Shown: positions 22,831 through 29,701 of the stretch, piece by piece
Position numbering within the stretch: position 1 is the stretch's first letter
Layout: every line of letters starts with the position of its first letter
Origin: an uncultured Oscillospiraceae bacterium
Lineage (GTDB): Bacteria; Bacillota; Clostridia; Oscillospirales; Oscillospiraceae
Direction: 5' to 3'
Length of the DNA stretch: 45,305 nucleotides
Assembly: GCA_900763685.1 (NCBI GenBank)
Contig: CAAFLF010000036.1
Location: 1-45,305 of the forward strand
Position numbers and translations under genes: made by a program
Notes under the pieces: generated by a model
Told to the model about the DNA's origin: nothing
Seen by the model: the letters and a program-made list of their open reading frames with translations, nothing else
The model's database searches: none

Positions 22831-23475
22831 ATGATCAAAATCGCGCCCTCCATCCTCTCCGCCGACTTCGCGGAGCTGGGACGGGACATCCGCCGTATCG
22901 CCACCGCCGACTACGTCCACTTCGACGTGATGGACGGCCGCTTCGTGCCCAACATCTCCATCGGCCTGCCGGTGCTGAAGTCCATCCGCCCGGTGACGGA
23001 GCTGCCCATCGACGTCCACCTGATGATCGAAGAGCCCAGCCTCTACGCCGAGCGCTTCTGCGACGCCGGGGCGGACCTCGTCACCATGCACGTGGAGGCG
23101 GACACGGAGGAGAATCTCCACAAAGCCATCGCCGCCATCCACGCCAAGGGCAAGAAGGCCGGCGTCGTCCTGAAGCCCGCCACCCCGGCGGAGGCCGCCC
23201 TGCCCTACCTCGAGGAGGTGGACATCATCCTCGTCATGACCGTGGAGCCCGGCTTCGGCGGGCAGAAGTTCATGGCGGACATGATGCCGAAGGTCGCCCA
23301 GCTGCGGAAGTGGATCGACGAGCGCAATCCCGCCTGCGAGCTGGAGGTGGACGGCGGCGTGGATCCCGAGACCGCCCGCGTCTGCGTGGCCGCCGGGGCC
23401 AACGTCCTGGTGGCGGGCTCCAGCGTCTACAAGGCGGAGGATATTCCCGGGCGCATCGCCCAGCTCCGGGGCTGA
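22831..23475 (+). CDS. rpe: Ribulose-phosphate 3-epimerase
   Basis: A 214-residue TIM-barrel enzyme interconverting ribulose-5-phosphate and xylulose-5-phosphate in the pentose phosphate pathway. Signatures are APSILSADF at the N-terminus, HFDVMDGRFVPN with catalytic Asp, DVHLMI, MTVEPGFGGQKF and the C-terminal EVDGGV and VAGSSVYK phosphate-binding loops. Full length. The ATG follows GAAAGGGG. It forms a two-gene unit with recR (10-nt gap). Confidence 0.97.
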   Translation: MIKIAPSILSADFAELGRDIRRIATADYVHFDVMDGRFVPNISIGLPVLKSIRPVTELPIDVHLMIEEPSLYAERFCDAGADLVTMHVEADTEENLHKAIAAIHAKGKKAGVVLKPATPAEAALPYLEEVDIILVMTVEPGFGGQKFMADMMPKVAQLRKWIDERNPACELEVDGGVDPETARVCVAAGANVLVAGSSVYKAEDIPGRIAQLRG

Positions 23476-23485
23476 GGAGGCGGGT

Positions 23486-24088
23486 ATGGACTACTTTCCC
23501 GCCCCGCTGGAAACGCTCACGGAGCAGTTCGCGAAGCTCCCAGGCATCGGCCGGAAGTCCGCCCAGCGCCTGGCCTTCCACGTGCTGGGCATGACGGAGG
23601 GGGAGGCGGAGGCGTTCGCGAACGCCATTCTGGACGCCAAGCGCACCGTCACCTGCTGCCCCGTCTGCCAGAACTTCAGCGCCGGGGGGCTCTGCCCCAT
23701 CTGCGCCTCCCCCAAGCGGGACAGCGCCACCATCTGCGTGGTGGCGGACCCCCGGGACGTGGCCGCCATGGAGCGCTCCCGGGAGTATCACGGCCGCTAC
23801 CACGTCCTCCACGGCGTCCTCTCCCCCATGAACCACGTGGGGCCGGACGACCTGGCCATCAAGCCCCTTTTGGAGCGGGTGGCCCAGGGGGGCGTGGAGG
23901 AGGTCATCATGGCCACGAACCCGGATACCGAGGGCGAGGCCACGGCCATGTACCTCTCCCGGCTCTTGAAGCCCTTCGGCGTGAAGGTCACCCGCCTGGC
24001 CTACGGCATCCCCGTGGGCGGCCACCTGGAATTCGCCGACGACGCCACGCTGATGCGGGCGCTGGAGGGGAGACGGGAGATCCTATAA
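23486..24088 (+). CDS. recR: Recombination mediator protein RecR
   Basis: A 200-residue DNA repair protein of the RecFOR pathway, which helps load RecA at gaps. Domain order is as expected: helix-hairpin-helix (LPGIGRKSAQRLAFHVL, about 18-34), a C4 zinc finger (CCPVC...CPIC, about 57-73), a Toprim domain (ATICVVADPRDVAAMERS onward) and a C-terminal Walker-B-like segment. The length is standard. GAGGAGG lies 6 nt before the ATG. The usual dnaX neighbour is absent here. Confidence 0.97.
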   Translation: MDYFPAPLETLTEQFAKLPGIGRKSAQRLAFHVLGMTEGEAEAFANAILDAKRTVTCCPVCQNFSAGGLCPICASPKRDSATICVVADPRDVAAMERSREYHGRYHVLHGVLSPMNHVGPDDLAIKPLLERVAQGGVEEVIMATNPDTEGEATAMYLSRLLKPFGVKVTRLAYGIPVGGHLEFADDATLMRALEGRREIL

Positions 24089-24106
24089 AAACCGATCCCG
24101 AACCGA

Positions 24107-24134
24107 AAGCCCCGGGCCGTATGGCCCGGGGCTT
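24107..24134. terminator. Bidirectional terminator between recR and the patatin gene
   Basis: A 12-bp perfect stem (AAGCCCCGGGCC, loop GTAT) between two convergent genes. T-runs are short (CTTTCGG on the minus strand). Confidence 0.6.
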
Positions 24135-24137
24135 CGC

Positions 24138-25004
24138 TCACTGTTCCAGGAATTCCCGCAGAGCGGGGAGGTTGTCCAGCATGGCCTTGCGGCCCTCGAG
24201 ATACAGGGCCTCCAGGCGCTGGGGGTCCCGCTCCAGGCGGCCCACCTTGGCCCGGCCGGTGGGGCAGAGGAGGAAGGCCCTGCCCTCCCGCTGCAGCCGC
24301 TCCAGCTCCTCGTACTGGCGGTTGAAGGTCTTCTCTTCCTCCTCCAGGCGGCGGCAGAAGGCCGGATAGCGGCTGTAGATCCGCCGCCAGAGGCGGCTCT
24401 CCGCCCTGGGGGAGGGGGGCGTGCGGTAGCCGGAGGGCCGGGTCAGGATGACCACCAGCTTCCCGTACCCCAGGTCCAGCCCCCGCTGGTAGGCGATGGG
24501 GCAGGCGCAGCCGCCGTCCAGGTAGGGTACGCCATGGATGCGGATCATGTCGCTGAAGGCGGGCATACTGGCGGAGGCCATGCAGGCGAGCTCAAAGTCC
24601 TCCTGGGGGATCTCGTCCTTGGAGAAGTAGGCGGGCAGGCCCGTGAGGCAGTCCGTGGCCACGGCCTCAAAGCGCTGGGGGGAGGTCATCAGGGCCTCCC
24701 AGTCCATGGGGATGCGCTCCCCCACGTCCCGGAAGAGGAAGGGGAAGTTGAAAACGCCCCCGGCCCGGAAGCGGTTGCGCAGGCTCAGGAAATCCGGGTC
24801 CGTGCAGAAGGTCTCGTTGACCTTGCGGGTCCGGCCATTCTGCCGGGAGAGGTAGTTGCAGCCCGCGAGGGCCCCGGCGCTGACGCCGTTGACGTAGGAA
24901 AACCAGAGCCCGTGCTCCATCAGCACGTCCAGGGCCCCGGCGCTGAACATGCAGCGGAAGGAGCCGCCCTGCAGGATCAGGGCAGCGTCGGTAAGAGGCA
25001 GCAT
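24138..25004 (-). CDS. Patatin-like phospholipase
   Basis: A 288-residue protein of the patatin/RssA-YlbK type, a serine lipase/acylhydrolase with a Ser-Asp dyad. The oxyanion-hole Gly-rich strand is LQGGSFRCMFSAG (11-23), the nucleophile is Ser42 in GVSAG (40-44), and the Asp is in DGG (163-165). No signal peptide is present, so it acts in the cytoplasm or on the inner membrane face. The substrate is unknown. AAAGGAGAA lies 6 nt before the ATG. It is monocistronic. Confidence 0.9.
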   Translation of the reverse strand: MLPLTDAALILQGGSFRCMFSAGALDVLMEHGLWFSYVNGVSAGALAGCNYLSRQNGRTRKVNETFCTDPDFLSLRNRFRAGGVFNFPFLFRDVGERIPMDWEALMTSPQRFEAVATDCLTGLPAYFSKDEIPQEDFELACMASASMPAFSDMIRIHGVPYLDGGCACPIAYQRGLDLGYGKLVVILTRPSGYRTPPSPRAESRLWRRIYSRYPAFCRRLEEEEKTFNRQYEELERLQREGRAFLLCPTGRAKVGRLERDPQRLEALYLEGRKAMLDNLPALREFLEQ

Positions 25005-25089
25005 GAGGATTCTCCTTTCAGGATTTTTTCGCTATTTTACCACAGCCCCCGCCCGGAAGGAAAGAGGCATTTCCCGGAAAACGACAAAA

Positions 25090-25122
25090 AGCCCCGCCGG
25101 AAAACCGGCGGGGCTCTGGGCT
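25090..25122 (-). terminator. Terminator after the small P-loop gene
   Basis: An 11-bp perfect stem (AGCCCCGCCGG, loop of 4). On the minus strand it is followed by TTTTGTCG. Confidence 0.8.
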
Positions 25123-25127
25123 GCCTT

Positions 25128-25538
25128 TTACAGGAAGCGGCGGAGGTCCTCGGAGATGGTCTCGGGGTCCGCGCTGAGGGTCACGGTGAACTTGATGTTG
25201 TTCTTCTCACCGAAGACATCCATCCAGTTCAGCAGGTCCTCGATGTCCTGCATGGAATCCGCGTTGATGGTCTTGCCCAGGTTATCCACGAAGACGTGGG
25301 AGATGTCGTAGTTCCCGGCGTAGAGGCCGCTGACGAAGCCCCGGAAGGCGTCCTTGCTGCCCAGCTGGTACTCCTTGGCGTCGATGAGGCGGATCTGATA
25401 GTGGATGTCGAACATCATGGCGGAGTCGGCCTCGATGCAGACCACGCTGCCGGGCTCGTCCTTCGCGGCGTTGTTGATCATTTCAATGAGCTGCTTGGTC
25501 TTGCCAGAGCCCTTCACTCCCAGAATCAAGCGAACCAT
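25128..25538 (-). CDS. Small P-loop NTPase-fold protein of unknown function
   Basis: A 136-residue protein starting with a Walker A motif (GVKGSGKT, 7-14). A possible Walker B appears as HVFVDNLGKT near residue 85. It looks like a minimal nucleotide-binding core with no additional domain. Homologues in clostridia are usually called hypothetical or ATP-binding proteins. The ATG at 25538 has AGGAG 9 nt upstream and is preferred to a TTG two codons earlier. It has its own terminator; no operon partner. Function is not assigned. Confidence 0.75.
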   Translation of the reverse strand: MVRLILGVKGSGKTKQLIEMINNAAKDEPGSVVCIEADSAMMFDIHYQIRLIDAKEYQLGSKDAFRGFVSGLYAGNYDISHVFVDNLGKTINADSMQDIEDLLNWMDVFGEKNNIKFTVTLSADPETISEDLRRFL

Positions 25539-25696
25539 AGTCAATCACTCCTGTTTCATTCTAGATTACGGTCATTCCTGACAGGAAATATGTACAGGAA
25601 TACTTCTCTGGCCCCAGCATACCACAGCGGCGGGAAAAAAACAATGGAGAAACGCGAGTTTCCGGATTATTCATATTTCCCGTCCATCCGGAGCCG

Positions 25697-27034
25697 TCAC
25701 TCGTGGGAGAGCTTCTCCTCCAGCTCGGCCCGCTGGGCCTCGTAACCGGGCTTTCCCAGCAGGGCGAACATGTTCCGCTTGTAGGCCTCCACCCCCGGCT
25801 GGTCGAAGGGGTTCACGTCGAGAAGGTAGCCGGAGAGGCCGCAGGCGTACTCAAAGAAGTAGATGAGCTGGCCCAATGTCTCCTCGTTCCGCTCCCCGCA
25901 CTCTAAGATCAGGTTGGGGACGCCGCCTTCCGTGTGGGCCAGGAGGGTCCCGGCAAAGGCCTTCTCGCCGATCTCGTCCAGGGTCATCCCCGCCAGGAAG
26001 TTGAGGCCGTCGCCATTCTCCCCGTCCGCGGGGACGGTGAGGTGCCCCGCCTGGGGGGCGAAGCGGACGGTGGTCTCCAGCATCAGGCGCTGGCCCTGCT
26101 GGAGGTACTGGCCCATGGAGTGGAGATCCGCCGTGAACTCCACGCTCGCGGGGAAGAGGCCCTTGCCCTCCTTGCCCTCGCTCTCGCCGAAGAGCTGCTT
26201 CCACCACTCGCCCATGAAGCGGAAGGCGGGCTCGTAGCAGCTGAGGACCTCCACGCTGCGGCCCGCGCGGTAGAGGCGGTAACGGGCGGCGGCGTAGCGC
26301 CAGGCGGGGTTGGTGAAATCCTGGATCTCGCAGACCTTCCGCATCTCCTCGGCGCCGGAGAGGAGCTTCCCCACGTCGATGCCGGTGACGGCGATGGGCA
26401 GCAGGCCCACGGCGGTGAGGACGCTGTAGCGCCCACCGATGTTATCGGGGACCACGAAGGTCTCCCAGCCCTCCCGGTCCGCCAGGGTCCGGAGGGCGCC
26501 CTTGTGGGCGTCCGTGGTGGCGAAGATCCGCTCCCGGGCGCCCTCCCGGCCGTACTTCTCCACGAGGAGCTGCCGGAAGAAACGGAAGGCGGCGGCGGGC
26601 TCCGTGGTGGTGCCGGACTTGGAGATGACGTTGACGGAGAAGTCCACGTCCCGGACCAGGTCCAGGATCTCCTCCAGCGCCTCGGAGGAGAGGCCGTTGC
26701 CGGCGAAGTAGACGTTGGGGGTGTCCTTTTTCTTCAGGTTGTAGTTGGGGGAGCGCAGGCACTCGATGACGCCCCGGGCCCCTAAGTACGAGCCGCCGAT
26801 GCCGATGACCACCAGGGCCTGGGAGTTCCTCTGGATCCGCTTGGCGGCGGCCTGGATGCGGGCCAGCTCCTCCCGGTCATAGCTCCGGGGCAGGTCCACC
26901 CAGCCGGTGAATTCCCCGCCGGCGCCGCTGCCCTTCTGCAGCTTCTCCTGGCCCTGGCGCAGCCGGGGGGCCATGGCCTCCTCATAGGGCATGGGGAGGA
27001 AGGTCTTACTCTGGAACAGCTTCATTTGCAGCAT
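25697..27034 (-). CDS. pgi: Glucose-6-phosphate isomerase
   Basis: A 445-residue cytoplasmic glycolytic enzyme interconverting glucose-6-phosphate and fructose-6-phosphate, of the short Firmicute type. Signatures are VVIGIGGSYLGARG (phosphosugar loop), VISKSGTTTEPAAAF, the VVPDNIGGRYSVLTAVGLLP PGI signature, and LLDVNPFDQPGVEAYKRNMFALLG near the C-terminus, which includes the second family signature. The ATG at 27034 follows AAAGGAAC; an in-frame upstream extension lacks any signal and lies in the promoter. Confidence 0.97.
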   Translation of the reverse strand: MLQMKLFQSKTFLPMPYEEAMAPRLRQGQEKLQKGSGAGGEFTGWVDLPRSYDREELARIQAAAKRIQRNSQALVVIGIGGSYLGARGVIECLRSPNYNLKKKDTPNVYFAGNGLSSEALEEILDLVRDVDFSVNVISKSGTTTEPAAAFRFFRQLLVEKYGREGARERIFATTDAHKGALRTLADREGWETFVVPDNIGGRYSVLTAVGLLPIAVTGIDVGKLLSGAEEMRKVCEIQDFTNPAWRYAAARYRLYRAGRSVEVLSCYEPAFRFMGEWWKQLFGESEGKEGKGLFPASVEFTADLHSMGQYLQQGQRLMLETTVRFAPQAGHLTVPADGENGDGLNFLAGMTLDEIGEKAFAGTLLAHTEGGVPNLILECGERNEETLGQLIYFFEYACGLSGYLLDVNPFDQPGVEAYKRNMFALLGKPGYEAQRAELEEKLSHE

Positions 27035-27111
27035 GGGGATCGTTCCTTTCTTCCGCCGCCAAGGCGGCGATTCTCGGCCCCCGGAAGGGGGCTGCGCGTT
27101 CGATTGACGAT

Positions 27112-27140
27112 AGTATAACACTCTCTCCGCGTCGAAACAA
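27112..27140 (-). promoter_or_regulatory. Promoter of pgi
   Basis: Minus strand: TTGTTT (27135-27140), 17-bp spacer, TATACT (27112-27117), about 75 nt before the pgi start. Confidence 0.7.
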
Positions 27141-27225
27141 GGGCAAAGGATGGTTCTTAGCGGAAAAAGCAAACGTTTTCGGTCCGCCGCCGCGCGCCGC
27201 CAGCGCCGCATCCCCCCGCGGGGAA

Positions 27226-27256
27226 AAGGCTCCCTTTGGGAAAGGGAGCCTTCGGT
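27226..27256 (-). terminator. Terminator after the D-Ala-D-Ala carboxypeptidase gene
   Basis: A 12-bp perfect stem (AAGGCTCCCTTT, loop of 3). On the minus strand it runs into TTTTCCCCG. Confidence 0.75.
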
Positions 27257-27274
27257 CTGGCGGCAGCGCCGGGC

Positions 27275-28393
27275 TTATCCGGCGAAGAGCGCCGTCCGCA
27301 AAAGCTGGAGGGTCAGGGCCTTCCAGGAGACCCGTTCCACGGTCTCCGCCGCCAGGATGGGGACCTCCGCCACGGTCTCCCCCTGGCGCTTGACGGTCAG
27401 CGTCCCCAGGCGGTCGCCCTGGCGGACCGGGGCCTCTAGGCGCTCCGGCAGGTCCAGGGACTGCTCCAGGTCCGTTGCCTGGGACTTCTCCAGCAGGATC
27501 TTTCCCTCCTCCGCCAGGGGCTGGACCGTCTGCCGCTCTCCCAGGGTCACGGGGATGGGCGGAAGGGCCTGGGCGGGGCTCAGGGGGCAGAGGGTGTAGG
27601 TGGCGAAGCCGTGGTTCAGCAGGGTCTTGGCGTCCTCAAAGCGCTGGGCGGAGGTGGTCCCCTTCAGGATGACGGCGATGAGCTCCATGCCGTCCTTCTC
27701 CGCCGTGGCGCTGAGGCAGTAGCCCGCCGTGGAGGTGGAGCCGGTCTTCAGTCCCGTGCAGCCGGGATAGAAGCGCACCAGCTTGTTGGTGTTCACCAGG
27801 GACGATTGCCCGTCCCGGAGGGTGTCCATCCAGAGGGTGGTATACCGCCGGATATCCGGGTGGTGCAGCACCAGCTCCCGGCTCATGAGGGCGATGTCGT
27901 AGGCGGAGGTGACGTGTCCCTCCGCCGGGAGGCCGCAGGCGTTAACGAAGTGGGTGTCCTCCATGCCCAGCTCCGCCGCTCTCGCGTTCATCCGGTCCAC
28001 GAAGGCCTCCTCGCTGCCGGAGAGATGCTCCGCCAGGGCCACGGCGCAGTCGTTGGCGGACACCACGCAGACGGCCTTCACCATGTCGGCGACGGAAAGG
28101 GCCTCGCCCTCCTTCAGCCAGATCTGGCTCCCGCCCATGGAGGCGGCGTGGGCGGAGCCCGTCACCAGGTCGTCCCAACCCAGCTGGCCGGAGTCGATGG
28201 CCTCCATCACGAGGAGCAGCGTCATGACCTTGGTGACGCTGGCGGGTTCTCTCGGCGTGTGGGCGTCCTTTTCAAAGAGGACGGTGCCGGTGTCCCGCTC
28301 CATCAGCACGGCGGAGGGGGCCTCCACCTCCAAGGCCTGGGCGGGCAGGGTCAGGAGCAGCAGGGCGCAGAGCAGGGTCAGCAGTCGTTTCAC
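27275..28393 (-). CDS. D-alanyl-D-alanine carboxypeptidase (DacF/PBP5 type)
   Basis: A 372-residue secreted low-molecular-weight penicillin-binding protein that trims the terminal D-Ala of peptidoglycan stem peptides. The signal peptide is about 1-20 (ends PAQA). Catalytic motifs are SVTK (52-55), SAN (112-114) and KTG (216-218). The C-terminal beta-rich PBP5-like domain (about 270-350) precedes an amphipathic tail ending KALTLQLLRTALFAG, which probably anchors it to the membrane. The start codon is GTG, preceded by AAAAGGGGGAAC. In spore formers such a gene may be dacF (forespore) or dacA; no spoIIA neighbours are present, so I leave the symbol open. Confidence 0.93.
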   Translation of the reverse strand: MKRLLTLLCALLLLTLPAQALEVEAPSAVLMERDTGTVLFEKDAHTPREPASVTKVMTLLLVMEAIDSGQLGWDDLVTGSAHAASMGGSQIWLKEGEALSVADMVKAVCVVSANDCAVALAEHLSGSEEAFVDRMNARAAELGMEDTHFVNACGLPAEGHVTSAYDIALMSRELVLHHPDIRRYTTLWMDTLRDGQSSLVNTNKLVRFYPGCTGLKTGSTSTAGYCLSATAEKDGMELIAVILKGTTSAQRFEDAKTLLNHGFATYTLCPLSPAQALPPIPVTLGERQTVQPLAEEGKILLEKSQATDLEQSLDLPERLEAPVRQGDRLGTLTVKRQGETVAEVPILAAETVERVSWKALTLQLLRTALFAG

Positions 28394-28487
28394 GGAGGTT
28401 CCCCCTTTTCCGGATCTGCCGCCGGAGCGGCTGGGATAGCCTATGAAAATTTTTCCCCCGCCATGCCCCCGCCGCCATTTTTCGCTC

Positions 28488-28517
28488 TTGCAATGCGGGA
28501 AAAGTTCTGGTATAATA
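28488..28517 (+). promoter_or_regulatory. Promoter of tRNA-Gly
   Basis: TTGCAA (28488-28493), 18-bp spacer, TATAAT (28512-28517), about 40 nt before the tRNA. Confidence 0.8.
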
Positions 28518-28557
28518 CCACTACGTTCCCAGGGGGAAGTCCCCGGAAGAACACCCG

Positions 28558-28631
28558 CGGATATAGTTCATCGGTAGAACGGCAGCTTCCCAAGCTGCAT
28601 AGGTGGGTTCGACTCCCATTATCCGCTCCAA
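28558..28631 (+). tRNA. tRNA-Gly(CCC)
   Basis: A 74-nt cloverleaf on the plus strand. Acceptor GCGGATA pairs with TATCCGC, the anticodon stem GCAGC/GCTGC encloses TTCCCAA (anticodon CCC, Gly codon GGG), the T-arm contains GGTTCGACTCC, and CCA is encoded. It is transcribed alone with its own promoter and terminator. Confidence 0.95.
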
Positions 28632-28632
28632 A

Positions 28633-28667
28633 AAAGCACCTGCCTTGCGGCAGGTGCTTTTCCTTTG
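28633..28667 (+). terminator. Terminator of tRNA-Gly
   Basis: A 13-bp perfect stem (AAAAGCACCTGCC, loop TTGC) followed by CCTTTGC; begins 2 nt after the CCA end. Confidence 0.85.
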
Positions 28668-28679
28668 CGGGTGCTTTCG

Positions 28680-29156
28680 TCAGGATCCCTCTTCGGGGAT
28701 AGTCTCCCGGTCGGGGGAGAGCAGGGAAAGGATCCGCGAGAGCCCCAGGAAGGCCATCCCGCTGAGGAAGGCGCCGGCCCACCAGGGGAACGCATACCGG
28801 AAAACGAAGTGCCAGCCCACGGTGTCGGGCGCCGGGGCATAGGCCTCGCTGCCCGCGGACACGCCCAGCACGAAGCCCAGGACGAAGACCGCCGCGGCGA
28901 TCTTCTGAAAGAGACCGGCGCTGACGATCCCGGCGGGGTGGAAGCCCGTCTGCTTCTCCGGGGGATACAGCAGCTGGTCCGGGGTGGCGTGGAGGGCGTC
29001 GCAGAGCCGCAGCAGCATATCAAGGTCCGGATAGGACCTCCCCCGCTCCCAGCCGGAGACGGTCTGGCGGGATACCTGCAGCTCCTCCGCCAGGGAATCC
29101 TGCGACCGCTCCGCTCTCTTTCGCAGGCGCTTCAGGTTGGCGCTGAAATCGGACAT
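28680..29156 (-). CDS. Membrane-anchored XRE-family regulator
   Basis: A 158-residue protein. An N-terminal Cro/CI-type HTH (about 4-63, SQDSLAEELQVSRQTVSGWE) is joined to two hydrophobic segments (about 85-103 and 123-143). HTH-plus-TM proteins of this kind are widespread in Firmicutes; the signal they sense is unknown. AAAGGAG lies 7 nt before the ATG. It is not related closely to the small XRE protein at the start of the window, because the recognition helices differ. Confidence 0.85.
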   Translation of the reverse strand: MSDFSANLKRLRKRAERSQDSLAEELQVSRQTVSGWERGRSYPDLDMLLRLCDALHATPDQLLYPPEKQTGFHPAGIVSAGLFQKIAAAVFVLGFVLGVSAGSEAYAPAPDTVGWHFVFRYAFPWWAGAFLSGMAFLGLSRILSLLSPDRETIPEEGS

Positions 29157-29275
29157 AGTGATCGCTCCTTTCTATGGGACCCATTATGGCACGATCCCGC
29201 CGCGCGGGCAAGCAGGCATCCGCTGCATCGGGGCAGAGAACTCCGGCATCCGGTGGTTTTGGGCCTGTGATCTCA

Positions 29276-29310
29276 ACCGCACCCGCCTTGCGGCGGGTGC
29301 GGTTTCTTTC
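29276..29310 (+). terminator. Orphan terminator hairpin
   Basis: A 12-bp perfect stem (ACCGCACCCGCC, loop TTGC) followed by TTCTTTCTG on the plus strand. No plus-strand gene lies upstream within this gap (the nearest, tRNA-Gly, has its own terminator), so it may end an unrecognised short transcript from 29160-29275. Confidence 0.55.
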
Positions 29311-29426
29311 TGTTATTATGCGGCGCGCCTGCGGCTGGCCCGCAGGGCGGCAGGGCGAAAAAGGGGAACGGCAGAAACCACAAACTGGGGGAATCCGGCT
29401 GCGAGGAAAACACCGTCGTCGGGACA

Positions 29427-29570
29427 GTGGCGCTCCACCGGGGCCGCAGGGCCGGAGATTCCATTTTTGACCCCGTCTTTGTCCTGGCGGCGGTTCTGGA
29501 GTGGGCCGGGATCGCGGAAAATGGCCGCGGCGAGCTGATCCTCACTGCGGAATACAAGGCAAGGTTATGA
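29427..29570 (+). pseudogene. Possible gene remnant ending LILTAEYKARL
   Basis: This frame, open from a GTG at 29427, gives 47 residues with protein-like composition (for instance DSIFDPVFVLAAVLEWAG) and stops in an ATGA overlap with the next short ORF. The frame is open further upstream but with no good start or ribosome binding site. It could be the 3' end of a decayed gene. I do not recognise the family. Confidence 0.3.
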
Positions 29571-29635
29571 TTCGTTTTCTACTGATCGCCTTCCTCCGCT
29601 TTTGGTACGATCTTCTGTTCAAAAACAAGTACTAA
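29567..29635 (+). CDS. Possible 22-residue hydrophobic peptide
   Basis: ATG at 29567 to TAA at 29633-29635 encodes a 22-residue peptide beginning MIRFLLIAFLRFWYD and ending in a basic KNKY tail, the pattern of a small membrane peptide. The start overlaps the preceding frame's stop (ATGA), and a strong terminator follows 21 nt after the stop. The ribosome binding site is weak (AAGG). Coding status is uncertain. Confidence 0.35.
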   Translation: MIRFLLIAFLRFWYDLLFKNKY

Positions 29636-29655
29636 GCCGTCATCCGCATACGAAA

Positions 29656-29697
29656 ACCGCCCTGGGAGGCTTTGGCCTCCCGGGGCGGTCTATTTTG
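29656..29697. terminator. Bidirectional terminator
   Basis: A 15-bp stem (ACCGCCCTGGGAGGC with GCCTCCCGGGGCGGT, one G-T pair, loop of 4), then CTATTTTGG on the plus strand and TTTTCG on the minus strand; it ends the P-type ATPase-like gene. Confidence 0.75.
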
Positions 29698-29701
29698 GGA
29701 G

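Larger units (their letters stand above)
29157..29655. other. Region with no confident gene (about 500 bp)
   Basis: It holds a strong hairpin with a T-rich tail near 29276-29310, a possible remnant coding frame and a possible 22-codon ORF (listed separately). Codon use in other frames looks random. I see no tRNA, repeat shared with the window, or promoter I would defend. Confidence 0.5.
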
